Source: Larus michahellis
Lineage: Eukaryota > Chordata > Aves > Charadriiformes > Laridae
DNA length: 64,000 bases
NCBI RefSeq assembly: GCF_964199755.1
Contig: NC_133897.1
Location: 134,606,125-134,670,124 of the forward strand
Reading direction: 5' to 3'
Shown here: positions 37,561 to 52,182 of the stretch, piece by piece
How the letters are laid out: each line of letters opens with the position of its first letter
Numbering within the stretch: the first letter of the stretch is position 1
Position numbers and translations under genes: made by a program
Notes under the pieces: generated by a model
Seen by the model: the letters and a program-made list of their open reading frames with translations, nothing else
Told to the model about the DNA's origin: nothing
Database searches by the model: none

Positions 37561-40500
37561 TCTCCATAAGATACCAATGAGGGAAGCCTAACTACTTATA
37601 TCCCAACTTTTGCAACAACATTTGAATTTTGGGAAAGTTTCTTTCCTTTTTAAAATGTCGATTCATGGGATGTGACTGAAGGGCAGTAGATGAATGGTAG
37701 AGAGAGCCTTGCAGTGTCTTAACCTCCCCTCCCCCTTTTCATTCTCCCACAGGCTGGTTACATTTGCAAGGATCAGCAAAGCTGAGAGAAGCTGGTAAGT
37801 AAACAATACTTTGGACCTTAATAGATGTCCTTAATGTTTCTCTTCTCCCCATCATACCCTTAGACAGACATGAAGACGCTGGATTCAGGAAGGAAGCTGG
37901 TAGCTGAGAGGCTGTGACCTGAATAGTCAGCAGAGTGACACAGAGCCCAAGTAGTCTGCAGCGAAGAAGAGTTACAAGCAGACACCAGGCTAATTTAATC
38001 CATGATTCAATTCTATTAGTCCCAACAGATTTACACCACTTGGCTTAAATATAACTTGTGAATGGCAGATAACTTAGGTTAAATGAAAAGGAAAGGAAAG
38101 AATGGAACATTTGACAGTGAATCTGGTGAACAATTTCCTCTTTTAAAGGCTCAACACTTCCTTCCATTGATATTTTTCTTACAATAGAGCATCTGCACAG
38201 ATATAGAGAATTTTTTCTCTCCCCCAGAAGATTTTACAACTGTTTTGTGAGTGAAGCCCCATAGGTTACAGAACAGATGTCCTTACACATTTCTTGTATC
38301 ACTTGTTTTCTGTGTAGCTACAACAGTGCCAAAAATACGATGCCAACAGGATGCACCGCACTGCTAGCTGTTTGTCTTGGCTGCCATTTCCATTATTAGT
38401 ATGTGTGTGTATCAGGATGGGGATGGATGTTTCCAGTCATTTTTTAGCTTTCCTCAAGTCAACTGGCAATTAGTAAATAGAATTGAAACTTGCGAATATT
38501 CTTCCTGTTTCTCACTCTAGGGATTAAGCGTCTTATAATGACAAGCTAGTAACATTAGATCATTCTTTTAGCAAGAACAGCCGACAGGCACTGTACTAGC
38601 CCATGTGCATTTAAGACCACATCCTCACGATAAATTTTTCACATGTTTGTTTTAGCACAGCATGTGGTTTTTGTTTTTCCTCTTAAATCTATATTACATT
38701 ACAGATTATTCCATGAAGCTGAAAACTGTAAAAGTTTGTTGTTCTCTGTGGCCCTTCCAGTTGACTTTACCAAGGAGGTCTAAGACAATCCTAATAAACA
38801 CACTGCTTGATACTGTTAGTTTACTGGTGATATGTCCCCTAACATCAGTTTTCTAAGTACATAGAAAAACATACTCAGCTTGGCCTTATTCAGTGTTTTC
38901 TGAAGACGTAAAATTATGGGCAGAAATAGTTACGCTGCAAAAGTGAATTAAGTCAGGGTCCAGAGTAGGTCACGAAGGACAAGATTTTACTGTCTTTAGT
39001 AGCTGGGTCTTACTTCAAGGTTGAGTTTGCAGAGTCAAATGACTCATTGTGGTCGTACTGCCTGTAGTCACATGCCATATACATGAACAAGGCTCGGGCT
39101 GTGCCCAAGTTTAGGCTTGAGAAAATGCTTGCATGTCAGGTTAAAATGTTAGACAGCTCTAACTCTAGTCCGCAGTTTCACTGGCAAGCCAGAAGCCCAG
39201 ACAACGGCAGAGTTAATGCACAAACAAAACTGGTAGCCAGTGTATTTACAAACAATCAATGTTCATTTGTTTTCTAAGCCAAGGGAAAAAATGCCCCCCA
39301 AATCAGGGAGGTTCTTTCCCTCTCCCTGACAATTGAGGCCTCAAAAGGCAACATCATCTGTGCAATAACATTGCAGCAAAGCTGTCTGCATCAGTAATGA
39401 GATGCACTTCATGACTTTTTAATATGTGGATTTAAATTTCGCATTTAAAGGCTATTGAAAAAACCCCAACAATATCACAGCTGTAGAGGTGAGTCTGAGG
39501 ACTTAGTGTCCCAAAGCTGAGCAACTATTTAAATTTTTATGTATTCAAAATGATTGTTCTTGGTGATTGTTTTTGCCTTCTCTTGATGAAGAAATTTTTG
39601 ACCAAGCTACCACCTGCCTTCAATGTGTCCACACCCAAAATTGCATGCATACAGAAACACACAAACGGAAGATATATTTGCTTGTGTAGACTTACATACA
39701 TACACACAAAGTAGCTAAAATGTGACTTCTTAACATATCCATTTAATTCTCTTGGATTTACCAGGTTGGCTACATGCAGGCTGAACCAAAACTAGGTGAT
39801 GGGTATTGCAAACAAATCCCTTTTCCCCACAGCTTCTGTTGTAAATGAATTTACTGTATCACAAGCAGTAACTTCTGCTAGTTTTCGCCACTTTCCTCAC
39901 AATGTGCCGTTCTCCCCAGTTGATTAGATTTCATGTGAACCATTGTTAACATCTGTTTAAAAATTAAATTCAGAAAGGCTTTTCACACTGCACAATGTAA
40001 ACCTTAATTAAATGACTTTAAGTCCTTTCCTCACACAGTTTATGATATGCATGAAAAACACAGGGTTATAATCTGATTAACTCATGTAGTTTACATGGAA
40101 ATAGCATTTTCCAAACTGATTAATCTCTGCACAAAGGCACAGTCACCTGATAGGCACTACAATTAAGGCTACTGATCGCACCTGTCAAGAGAAGGAGCTT
40201 GGAGGACAGGAGTCCAGTATCTTCAAACAAAGAACGATGATTCATGGATGTAGCTTAGAGCAAGTCCCACGCAGTAGTTAATGCTACCTCCAGGCAACTC
40301 ATGCAGCCAGCATTTAAATGACACACAATCCACGTACAGCCTGACCTTGCCAGCTTTCTCGGGGTAATCCTAAAGTAAGGATTAACTGTTCTTGAACAAT
40401 TTTTCCAACGTATTAAGCAGAGCTTCTATCAACAACAGCGTGCATGTCACCTTCTTCCATCTAGTTTTATCAGAGACAAATACTCTTTCCTCCATGTCTT

Positions 40501-42679
40501 CCAATATTCCAAGAAGTGAATGGAGTGAAAGACGCTATTAAACATGGAATTTTATTTCCACAGGTTTTCATCTTCAACAATCTGCTTAAGTAGACTGCTT
40601 GAGTTAACAGTAGAGAGAGAGTCAATTATGCATGGCTTATTTTAGCATGTGAGTCACCACAGTAGAAATCTGACCGCCGTTCCTGGGACTATGCAATAAT
40701 TCCAGACATAATGCATGGCAAAACATTATCTCAAAGCCCAAGAAAAAGCTGCATGATCATCTGGGTTGAGACAGTTCTCTTGCTTTAATGGCAATTCAAG
40801 AGTTTCTATCCACAAAGAGAGAAAACCATACTGAAAAGCACCTAATTTTTAAAACAATTAAAAGGTATGCTTTCATATGAAGAGTATTTGATAAATAATA
40901 CTGAACTTCAAACTTAATGAATTTAATGCTAATGTTAGAGATTAATCCAGTGTGGAGAGGCTAGTCTGGTTGCCAAGTTTAGGCTGTGTTCTTACTTGTG
41001 GGTCGGAATAAAAGAAGAAAGGATTGCTGAAAGATCTGGACTGGACTCAAAGAATAAATGTTCTTAAATCTGTATCTTCTCAGACTCCTCCCTCTTCACA
41101 TATTCTCAACTGCAGGAGCAACATTTTCAAGAGCTACCAAAATGCTAACTTTTGCCTCTGTGTCAATCTATGCTGGAAATCAGTAAGTTGGCACTTCATG
41201 AACATCTTGAAAGAGCTTTCAGGTTCAATGCCAGTGTCTACGGAGGTGTGTCTGTGTCCTCTAATGGTGAAGTGAAGTGCGAAAGTTTGGCCCCAGCATC
41301 AGCAGTTAAAATAAGTCCTAATCAAGCCTCTTTTGTCAGATAATTTCAGAATGTTTTCAGTGTATACTCTTCAGTCTTTACTAGTTCTGGTCTAAAAACT
41401 TGGAAGTTCTTTTAAAGTAAATTTATTTCTAAATTCAAAACTTCTTATTTTTTCTTCAATTGTTACAATTGAAGGAGCAGAGACAGGAAGAGAATCATGC
41501 ATCATCACAGCTTACTTATCAACATGGAGAAAAATATTTTAGAATTAAATTTCCAAGAGTTTACACTAAATGTATACAACAGAATTTCACCAGGCAGCAA
41601 TTAATCTTCAAATTAGTCTGGCTTCTCATTTTGTATGCTCAGACAAAAGCTACTTAACACTAACTTTCCAAAGGAGGTAGACATCTGAGTAATATAGGTG
41701 CTTTCAATAATTAGAGGCTTTTAAAGGAGAGCATTTAGATGACAGTTATTGTATGGGTAGGTAGATCATGCAATTGAGACAACACTCAAGCATGGTTGAG
41801 AAGCTGCAGACAAAAATTACAGGCGATTTTAAGAAACATGGCCTTAAACCTAAAACTGAAAACAGCAGAATGTATATCCTCAGGCAAAATCCCGCACCAG
41901 CAGGGAAGAAAGGCCATGAATCACTGTCTCTTTCATCACTGATGGCTGGAAAATATCCTTGTCAGCTGTGTTCTCAGAACAATTTGGTTTATTTAATTAT
42001 TTATTTATAGGCATTTCTCCACATCACTGCCATAGATTTGCAAGTCCACTGTCATTAACCCTATCTGTGTTGCAGGGGATTTTGACCTCTTGATTTTAAA
42101 TACGTGGATTGAGGTTCTCAGCTGTGTAAGAGTTCATGGTGACTTCTAAAATATGCTGCAATAGACAATACTCTTCATCTTCCTGACCTCCACAGTTCCA
42201 TCCTGTTTTTAACATCACTACCACAGCCTTCACTACATAGCTAGCAGTACATAAACAAGGCAAAGACCATGTCATTCCCGACCAGGGAATGGGCCCTATT
42301 ATGAGTAGTGTAGGTGCAGTCAGAACTGTTTTAACAAAATGAACAATGTTGTAACATCTAAACTGAGCTGTATCTAAACAAAATATAACCATTTATTCTG
42401 TTATTTAAGTAGTTTTTTTAGGCAACTGCTTATGCAGAGTTGTCAAAAAAACGAGTATTAAAATATTTTTATGAATTCTCAAAGTTCCACACCAAAATTG
42501 AACAAAGTTCAAACTATCAAGTATTACTCAATGTTTATTTCAACACAGTTACTCTTCCATGTAAAGTAAACTAAACTTGTAAACCACACTCACTAGCGCT
42601 TAAATACTTTTCACGTCTACTTGCAAATATCCTTTTCGTCATGAAGTAAAATGGCACTAAGGACCAGAGGTAGTTTTAA

Positions 42680-42770
42680 TATTCCTGTTTTTAAAGAGAA
42701 GGAAACCGAAGCGAAGAGAGAGTGCGTGAACACCTAAAGGGTTGGCCCAAGGTCAGGCAATAAAAGCAAG
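42680..42770 (-). mobile_element. MIR-like SINE fragment
   Basis: The plus strand reads GAAGGAAACCGAAGCGAAGA and then GGCCCAAGGTCAGGCAA, the reverse of the MIR core (accession of motifs: tract like 'gaaactgaggc', then 'gcccaaggtca'). Old and shortened. Confidence 0.6.
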
Positions 42771-45727
42771 AATCGGTTTTAGTAGTTTACATGCATTTTA
42801 TCATAGCTCAAGACAGACAGAGGGAGATTCTGAAAAAAGGGTATTTAATGATAGAAAATAAAAGAACAGTCTTCACTGCAGACACAATTTGAATTCAAAT
42901 GCCTCATTCCTGTCACCATCACCAGCAAGCTATAATTATCCCATTAATGTTAAACACTTTCCATGACATAGCAGAGAAAAAGACTCCCTTTTAAGAGAAG
43001 AGGGCAAGTGAGAGCCTCTAACAACTGTTTTGCTGAAATATTCTAGAGAGTACTTTTTTTTCCTCCAATGTTTTACCAAAATGCATTTTTTTCCTTTAAA
43101 GCTTGACATGTTTCTATTTCTAAAGACCATACACTTTACTTTAGACATGGGAGTAATTTCCTAAATATCAGATTCCTCGATTTTAGCAATTTTAAAATGA
43201 AAGAATGTTTGTTCTCTCATACCAAGACCATTACCTTAGATTTTAAGTGCATGTCAGTCTAAACATGACTAGAAACTTTGGTTTGAAGACAAAAGCAATA
43301 GATTACACTTAATGCCACGGACTGCCCATTGGCTTCTTCAAGCAGCACTTTATAGCTGGAACAATGGGGGAGTTTAGGGCTGTAGATTCTTTCATTACAA
43401 CATCTGTAATGAAGCCCATGTACTAAATTGTATCGTATCTCTGCTTCTGTGTAATTCTACCCCTGTGGCCAACATAGCAGCATTCGGAGAAGGTTACTTC
43501 CATCCTCAGAGCCCTAACGACCAAGCCCCCTCTTCGTTCTCCAAGTGTCATTTTACAAGTGTGCATGTACATCCAACAAAGTGCCAAATCTAGATTGACA
43601 GCTAAAAGCATTATATTTAGCATATATGGCATGTAATTAGAAATTTGAGTGTTTCCAAAAGGCAAAAGTTTTTGATTCTGATCTCAGAGTATTTTTACAC
43701 TGCATTAACTGGTATTTTTCTCCTAATTGAAGTTGATTTAAGTGAGATCAGAGTCAGGCCCAAGAGCTACAGGCCGAACTTCTCATCTGAAGTAGTTTGT
43801 AATGTAATTTTGTCCTTGCTAACTGTTGATGGCTTGTCCTCATCCCATTTTAACCTACAACCATCAGCTCCTTTAATGGAAGTGTCTATAAAGATCTTCT
43901 CTAAAATATGCTTTTCCAGCACACTTAATGTCTTTTAATGTCTTTCCAATTAAATCCAGATGTGAAAAGCTTAAGGAACAGTTCTCAGGACTGAAAAAGA
44001 TTACATAAATCTTGCAGCTGACAGAGATCCCACTGAGCTCAGTTGGGGAAACTCACAGAGGACTTCTTGTGGGCCAGAAAAGCTGCTGGGTATAAAGACA
44101 GATGTGTATACTCCTATTAAAAAAATTTAAATAAAAACTGACTCCTACAATGAGGTATCCACAATTATCAGGGACATTACTAACTCAATCCCTCAATGTG
44201 CTGAGCACATCCTGTGCGGTACAGATTTCCCTCATCTTTTCGGGAAGTTTATCAGAGTTGAAGGGGGTCACATCTGTTCGGGAAAGAGCCCTTCACCTTT
44301 CAGGATTTCAGCTCTTAAACCAGTCTAGGGGCTGATTCTGGAAAATGCTGTCTGTCTTGGTCTTGTACTGCTATCAACAGGGAGATAATGTACTCGGCAA
44401 AGCGAGACTCTGAATTTCTGCCCTCTCTCCTTTACCTCCTCCATAATCAGGTTAGCAGACTAAGTTGTGGTTTCATTACAGAAGAGTCCCCAAATGTGCT
44501 ATTAATTATAAATTCTTACCAATCTGATGGGAAACTGGGCATTCCTAGTAGCTGACTACCACTGCTGGGCAAGTGCTGTTTGTGCAGCTGTCAATTTGGG
44601 GGTTGTTTTGCTGTAATCACTTGTACACTCGCAGGATTTTTTTAATTTTTATTTTAACAACAGTAGATCATCTAATTTAGCCCCTCCCAAACGGTTTGTA
44701 AATGTGGGCTCTTTCAGAGAGACAGGAAACAACTCCCCCACCCCACCCCTCAACCCCCAGCTTGTGTTAAAGAAAGTTTCTAGAAAACTGCCCAACACCA
44801 ACAGCTTAAATACCTTCCTACCCTCTTGCTACTTACTTCTTTTTTTTCAAAACTGGTAAATTATCCAGGCAGATCAACGACTTTTAAAGAGTTACATCCT
44901 CATGTGACACAAGAAAGAAAAAAGGAAAAATGTTCCAGGATAGAAGAAAAACCCATTTCTAAATGAAGATGAAGTTTGAATCCACGTTCATTAGTGGCAG
45001 GAACTTCAGTAGAGACATTCTGGATAGTGTTACTTAATTTCATTTTTGTAATGCCCGTAAAAAGGTTTTAGCATGGTTTGGTGTCACGAGTGAGTGCATG
45101 GAAATGTGAAACTAGATACCTGAATTAAATCTTACGTACTCAAGTACAGCAATAAGTGATCACGTATGGCATTTGGACAATAGCACAGGCCTAACACTGA
45201 AAGCAGTAGGCTCCTAAACACACACACAAGAGCTCTTGAAGATAAAATTCCTCCGATTCTCAACTTGCTTTCTTTTCCACAATGGCCAGCACTTTTCAGA
45301 CTATCACTCCTGCAGGGCTGAAGGCTGGATCTGACTCCCACCAAAATCGGTGCTTCATGACCATCACTCAGGAGACACGAGGAATGCCCTTCCCTTGGAA
45401 TGAGCCGCTGTCTCCTCGAGGATCCCACTCTTGGCTAGCTCAGTGAATGAGCTCAAATCTCCTGTGCTTTGCTGCCAGGGACCACCAGGCCAGCTCTGAT
45501 TTATAGCTTTTTCTTTGCAGTTTTATGATACAAGAATGTTCAGTTGTAATTACAACAGCATTTTGTTGGCTCCCTGCCTTCACTTGGGTATGTACAACAC
45601 CATATCCTTCATTCCAGCCTTTTTATGTCAAGACTCAAAATTTGAGAAGAAAAGTGCATCAGAAGTATTATGAAGATGCTGCAGATCTTGCTACTCCTCA
45701 AAGAGGGGACTCATATATATCTACTGG

Positions 45728-45785
45728 GGGGGGACATATGACCAGCTGGATAGGACACTGACCTAGGAGTCAGAAGAGCTGGTCA
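45728..45785 (+). mobile_element. Possible tRNA-derived SINE head
   Basis: CAGCTGGATAGGACACTGAC followed by CTAGGAGTCAGAAGAGCTGG resembles the tRNA-derived 5' end of MIR-type SINEs (box A-like region, then GGGAGTCAGGAGACCTGG-like text). It is preceded by a run of eight G. Short and uncertain. Confidence 0.4.
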
Positions 45786-46084
45786 AATTTCTTTCTCAGA
45801 AATACACTAAATCAAGAAACAAATCTTTTTATGAGAATATGTCAGTTTTGAGAAAAGATTTTCTAGGTCCAGGACAGACCATCCAATCAAAATATCACAG
45901 ACGAACACAACACATAGCCACTGGGCTAATGACTGTGCTTGCTGTGGCACATTCATAGTTGCTCATTCTTTTGTGTGCAAAAATTTCAGGAGGTCTCTAG
46001 TTCATTTCAAATTGAATGAAAATACTTGAACTCTTGATGTGTTTTGTAGGATAAAAACATCTTTTTCATTCAAAAGACGGTGAC

Positions 46085-46145
46085 TGTGACAGTAATGTGC
46101 TGTGTGACCTTGAAGAACCACTTTAGCTCAGTATTTTCCAGACAT
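46085..46145 (+). mobile_element. MIR-like SINE core fragment
   Basis: Contains GCTGTGTGACCTTGAAGAA and CACTTTAGCTCAGTATTTTC, matching the MIR core in order and orientation. Only the core is recognisable. Confidence 0.6.
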
Positions 46146-49130
46146 ATACTTAGCTCCTGACTTTGAGACCATCAAGTAGTACATTTCCACCACCTGTGGT
46201 GTAAATTTGATTTTGTCATTCTCAGTAGAGGTATGCACTTCTTCAGAGGAAATTCCAGGTATTTTAGATACCATTTAATAGTTAACCATCAAACAATTTC
46301 CAGATCTTTTAAACAAAGAATTCTTCTGTGCTAGCTTTATTTATAGAGCCATATATGTCCCATTTAAAGTGGCTGTGATTAAGAAGAAACACTGAGCTTA
46401 AATTTTTCTACAAAATGAGAAAAGCTTAAAGCCAATAAACTCTATCTAGGATTTTAGCTGGGAGATGAAATAAAGGGCACATTTGTTCCTGGTCACTGAA
46501 TTTTTAACCTGGGTCTGTTGCTCCTGCTGTTAAGCTCCTATACATTCCTTACTAGCCCGTAGTGTCCAGCAATCCTGGCTCTCACTGTTTGGAATTAGAG
46601 GGGAACTGCAAAATAAAACCACTTTCTGGGGAGAGCTAGTGTATGGCGAGTGCCACATATTCTCACAGAATGCAGGAACTGAAAAGGTTAATATTTTAAA
46701 AGAGGACTTCTTCCACAGGTTTTTAAAAATTTTAGATTAGATGTATAAATTCCAACTTACTATTTGGATCTGAGGATTCTGACAATATCTGGAAAACCTG
46801 GAAGATGCTGCTGAATCTGGTGGATAAAATGCAAGCTGTACTTTGTCTAGCCCTTGAGTACAGGAGAGGAGAGGTTGAGCCTTACACTTGGACTCAGCTT
46901 TTTGTCTCAGGTATGAGAATACCTTTCAAGTGCCCCAGAGTTTGCCTTTATTATACAGCAAGGAGGAAAGAAAAACCTCTGGTTTTCTAGCAAGAAAATA
47001 AAGCTATAGTATTTCTGCCCCCTCTATCACTTTCAGGGTTATATTCCTTTTTTTTTTTTAAGTAAAATATTTGTAACCTGTCTTTTTGAAACACAGGAGT
47101 AGTATCATGACTTCATTGCTTCTCCTTTTACCTCAAAATCCTATGAGGGTACTTGAGTATTTCCTAAAGGTGAAATAAAAAACTAATCTGCCGTCAGTGA
47201 CTCATCACTCCAGTGATCAAGTTAAATGACAGCATTGCAGAAAACTCTAGTAATACATATTTTTCCCCTGCCTAGTCCACTGCTGCTATTTTACATACAA
47301 ATTCAACCATTTCTTTAGCAAATGCATCTTGAGGTGAAGGATTAGTCTTCATCTAAAATCTATACCAGCCACCTTCCTATTAATTTTGTGAAGTGGTAGA
47401 TGTACTTTTTATTGCATTATTTTATATTTTCCACTGCTTGCAGCTCCCCTTTTTAATGGAAAGGCCAAATCTACCCACAGATTCAGCTTCTACTACCATT
47501 TGTATATTGATTTAAGTAGGAACTGTCTGTGTGCACCTGGATTTGCTCTACAGTCATTAACCCCTACTTCTGGCTGCTACTGCGATGCAGGTAGAAAGAT
47601 AAAAAGAGTACTAATGATTTGGTATGGATCGGGCACCATGAATACTGTCCTACATGCTTCTCTGGTAAGAAGGGTATACCTTGGGAACTATGTAGCTCAA
47701 AAAGTGCTTAAAGAGACATGTTAACAAGCAGGAACCAGATTTCCTCAAGAACTCTGACTTCTTAAACTCAGGAACTTCTCCAACTGGCAGCTCAGCAATG
47801 CAGATTAGACACTCCTTGACTCTGATTAACTGAGCTCTGCAACTATGGACCTGGTTTTCCTCCATTTACAGTTACAGTCAAAAATATAGATATATGTTCA
47901 ACAATTTTACTGAACAGCTGGCTTTTAGTCTGGAAGATCTGCTAACGGCTATTTTATCATGTCATCCTAGCACCTATTATTAAAATCCATTAACCACAGC
48001 TGTCAAAAGAGCTTATTCAAAATCTTGCTAGTTACAAAATAACCTGTCAGGGTTAGATTCAATAAATAATTCAGGTGCTTACAAATTAGGCACTGTAAGA
48101 GCAAAGTTTTAAATAGCACATCCCTGGAATAATATCAAAGGTCTAAAGTTAAGTACTCAGTTTCTTTATTCGGTGCTAAGAGGAGAGCCAGGTTTCTCTG
48201 AAGAACAACCTAAGCTACATGCTGACTAAGGAGCTACCTGCAGGCAATGAGGTACTTCAAGCCCAGAGGCGAACTCCTGTTCCTCTCTGGAGTTCAGCTG
48301 CAGAGCCAGGACCACATGCAGAGGACCTGGCAGCTTGGTCAGCTAGTATCTACAGATGCATAATCCACTCCTTAGGACAGCTGGCTCTTCCGGCTCTTCG
48401 ACAGGCCTGAGCAGAGCTCACTGTTTTCATGGAGAAGATGACCACTCGAGAAGTGGGTGGAGGTGAGACTCCCTTTTTTGACAATGGCACGGATGTGAGA
48501 ACACTTGTCCGGAGTACAAAAAATACAGATGTTAGATTTCTTAGCTTTAAGCCAACAAACCACACATCCCACCTCCTCGGTGACAATCGAACCTCCAGGA
48601 TCAGTGACAGGGAAAATTGTGCTGTTGCAGAAAAAATAACTCAACATTCATGGGTCAAGGAAAAGAGCACAGGGAAGAGCCTGACTCCATAGGCTAATGA
48701 TCACAGCAGTTACTGACCTATCCTGAGGATCACCCCATGCTCCCTACATGATTTTCTTCAGTGGCTTCTTTAACTGGGATGCAATAACAGTCCATCTCGT
48801 GCTTCCTCTGTACAATCCTGAGTATTTTAAATTGTTGTTACACAGTGGCTCTGGTTATCTGGGAAGGCAGATAAATAGCAGAACTTGCATTTAGACAGTC
48901 TCCTGTGACATGTCGTTATGAATACCTTAAGGCTATGGAAGGAACAGAGTCTGAGTTCACGTTTCCCAAGTAAGTCTATGTTACTGTGCAAAGCACGGAA
49001 ACCACTACCAACTGCTCCAACCACAGCTAAGAAAAAAAGCCTTCAGGATGATATTTTGTCTAATATTTTCCCATATGAGGCATGTTAATTAATATACAGC
49101 TGTATCTTAATAAAAGATTTTATTAAGTTA

Positions 49131-49148
49131 AATAATAATAATAATAAT
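49131..49148 (+). repeat. (AAT)6 microsatellite
   Basis: Six perfect AAT units in the STAU2 intron, following an A/T-rich stretch. Confidence 0.95.
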
Positions 49149-51759
49149 CCTTCATTACTCAAGCTCTCTTCATGCAAATTACTCCAATGAGCCTGCTCAT
49201 ACATGTAAACTCTATGAGAAGGTTTCCAGGATCAGGCTCCAAGCAGTTCTACTCTGCCGTGATAGAGTAAAACTAAGTTGCTTAAAATCAACACACTCAC
49301 AACAGAAGCAGAAATACTAATGTAACCTAAATGGCAGTGAGAGCAAAACATTATGCCCAGCCTCAGTTAGCTCTAAGAATTTAAGACTTTTAGCTGTCAC
49401 ATAAACAATACAATCATAGCACGAAGGAAACGCTAGCTTTTTAAGTCTGCCACCAGAAGCAGAGAAAATAGACACTTATAACCATGCATATTATCCAGCA
49501 ATATTCTCCAAGCACAAATAAGACCTAACTGAAACCATGCTTGAGATAACTGTCACACTATCAAGTTACAATAAAGAGAGGAGGAGATCAGACTTATTCT
49601 TTCCTTCACAATGAAATCAGTATAAACAAATCATATAATGTTTGGACACCAAACTCCTGAAACAAAGAAGCCTAGAAAATCTCTTAAAACCACCCACAGA
49701 CTCCGCATGCTGGCCTGTGATTATACAACTGGAGAAGATCATCCAAACTGCGATGTAAACCAATGTCAGTCTGCAAATGATAGTACTACAATGGTTCTAA
49801 CAAAAAATAAAGCAAGTCCCTGGAACAGCCATCAATGAGGAATAGTTTAATGTTTATCTAACCATTTTCCCCCTAAATGAGGAATACTTTTTTAAAAACT
49901 TAATCCCCATACTGACGATAATAGCTCTCTTGTGTGTCTTTACTAAACTGCAACACATATTCAGCTAAACAAAAATGAGCCTGGGACCAACAGTAAAAGA
50001 GAAGGCTTCCTAATGCACCCCAGTGCCTATTGCATTTCAACCTGCTCCACTATGAAACCCATTTTGCCCTCATTATTTGTTATGTGTGAATATTCACCCT
50101 CATTTTTTAGAAATACTTATGCCAAACAGCATATCTCTTTCTCCTATGGACTACACACAAAAAGAGAAGCTCAAATGCTGAAATTTTTTAGTTCTTTCAG
50201 GAAAATGCAGTGTTTCTGTAGATCACAATCCTAGGGCAGAACTGTAGTTTTCCTCCTTGCCTGGAAGCCAGAAGCAAATTATTCTAGATCTGAAAAGCCA
50301 CACGCCTGTCTTGAAGAGACGTGAAAGAGTATGGCCAACTCTCTGTCTATAGATACCATCTTGAAAGCATAAACCAATGCGTACTTCTTAGGTGAGGCTT
50401 TACAAGAGCAACTCACAAAACAATATTAAGGACTCTAAAGCACTGGACTAACCCAGTTGCCCTGAAGGTGGGGTCTATGAGCTATCCATTTTTTGGCCTA
50501 TTTCCACTCAATTTAAGATCCTAAAGGCTGAGAAATATTTTACTCAGATCAGAAGTTAATGATATGATACAATCGCTTTCCCTTTCACAAATGCTGTGAA
50601 AAGCTGTGGCATTTCTTTCTTTCTAGCTATGCCATAGAGGTATTTGATCATTCATACATGCACTTAGTAAAGAAACTTACTTCATTAAAATCAACTGCCT
50701 CTGCAAATTGGTGAATAATTTATATTTCCCTAACATTAATTTAATTCTTGTCTTTAAGCCACAATCGACTGAACTGTAACTTAGTATCAACAATGGGTAT
50801 TAATCATACAAAAGAAAACAAAAGCAGCAGTAATGATCTGACAAAGCTTGTTAGTCTTCTCCAGTAAGGGTGCAACAATTAACAATACATTGAATGAATA
50901 TCAATCATTCAAATGCAGTAAAAAAAAAAATCTCTATATAAATAAAAGAAATGAAGAACGGTAGCTGACAAAAACTCAACAATCCTGGGCAGGGGGTGGG
51001 GGATGGTTAGGAACCTAGTCATTATTGCACTTAACAGACTGTGAAATAACAATTTAATTATTAAGAAGATGGCGGGGGGGATTGTGTTAAAATGAATAAA
51101 TTGTCATTCTTAAGAAAGTATCTTCTGCAGTACTTACACAAAGGCTCTTCCCTCATACAGCCATATATGCTTCTTATACTGCTATATTACTAACACTTGA
51201 TCTTTTCTAGCTATTATTTACAGTGTCGTGCCTGGCTAAAAGCTGCGCTACTGGCATCAGCGTTACCATCAGTTACACTTTGAGTTAACAACACACTTAC
51301 TTACACGTGAACAGTGCTTTGCAGGCAAAATAAGAAAAAGAAGTCTTAGCTGCTCTTCGTGATCACTAGTTCTCTTGTGTTTTATCTATTGCAGTGACTT
51401 CATCAAAGCTGGTCATAAGTGAAGAGCTACAGCTAAACAATTTTCCCCAACATTTTGATGTGATTTTCAATATGCAATTTTAATTTATAATGTTTACAAT
51501 TAGAATATAAATTATTTTGAATACTAAAGGCAAAACACAAAAGTGAAAAAAAAAAAAATGTATTTTTTAAGTTGCATGTTCAATCCAAATGTAATTCCCA
51601 GCCTTCACCGGGGTAGGGCCAGGAAGGCCTTTTCAATAAACCGTCAGAATTGCATGCCGGTATTTTTTGTATCGTAGTTACAAGTTCACAATGTACACTG
51701 CGTATTTTAATAAACAACATGCTTACTTTGCTAATAATTTCTAAAAAGAGCAAACCCCT

Positions 51760-51930
51760 CCTTATAACAGCTGCAGCGGCCCAGATGCCGCGAAAGCAGA
51801 ATGCCTTTGCTATGCAGGGGAGGGGCAGGGCTCCCCTGGGCGCAGGCACGGGGGGGTCCCAGCCAGCACCAGCCTTGCACAAGCACATCGTGCCCGAGGA
51901 GGGTTTGGCCATGGGAGAGGGCAAGAGCAT
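51760..51930. other. GC-rich segment with a quadruplex-type motif
   Basis: A sudden GC-rich block in otherwise A/T-rich intron. GGGGAGGGGCAGGG plus CTCCCCTGGG (51817-51840) fits the four-run G3+ pattern with loops of at most seven bases, and seven further G follow at 51850-51856. The G-rich strand is plus, the template strand for STAU2. Overlapping open frames on both strands here reflect base composition only. Confidence 0.6.
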
Positions 51931-52060
51931 GTGCAGAGCTTGGTTTAATGAATAAAACATGGAATTAATTGATTTGTTGCTGCACAGGTGGCAAAGGAGT
52001 TTCAGACCTGGCTTGCTGAGCGGAAAACAGCAGCTCCAGCCCCGTGCCTCCGCCTCCCCG

Positions 52061-52084
52061 TTGCACCTCAGTCTTGCACCTCAG
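52061..52084 (+). repeat. 11-bp direct repeat
   Basis: TTGCACCTCAG at 52061-52071 and 52074-52084, separated by TC, inside a C-rich stretch about 100 bases from the candidate cassette exon. Confidence 0.9.
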
Positions 52085-52182
52085 CCGCCCAGTTTTTCTG
52101 ATTTGGCAACAGGATCAAGCTCTAGCCTTGAAAAAATGACTCCATGAAGAATACGATGTGCACATGCCAAATAACAACTTAC

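Noticed and set aside
45726..45785. A possible functional tRNA gene (box A/B-like text).
   Set aside because: No cloverleaf can be drawn and box B is poor; a SINE head is the better reading.
51580..51960. 126-codon minus-strand and 101-codon plus-strand overlapping frames.
   Set aside because: Both come from the GC-rich, stop-poor island; neither has a recognisable domain or splice context.
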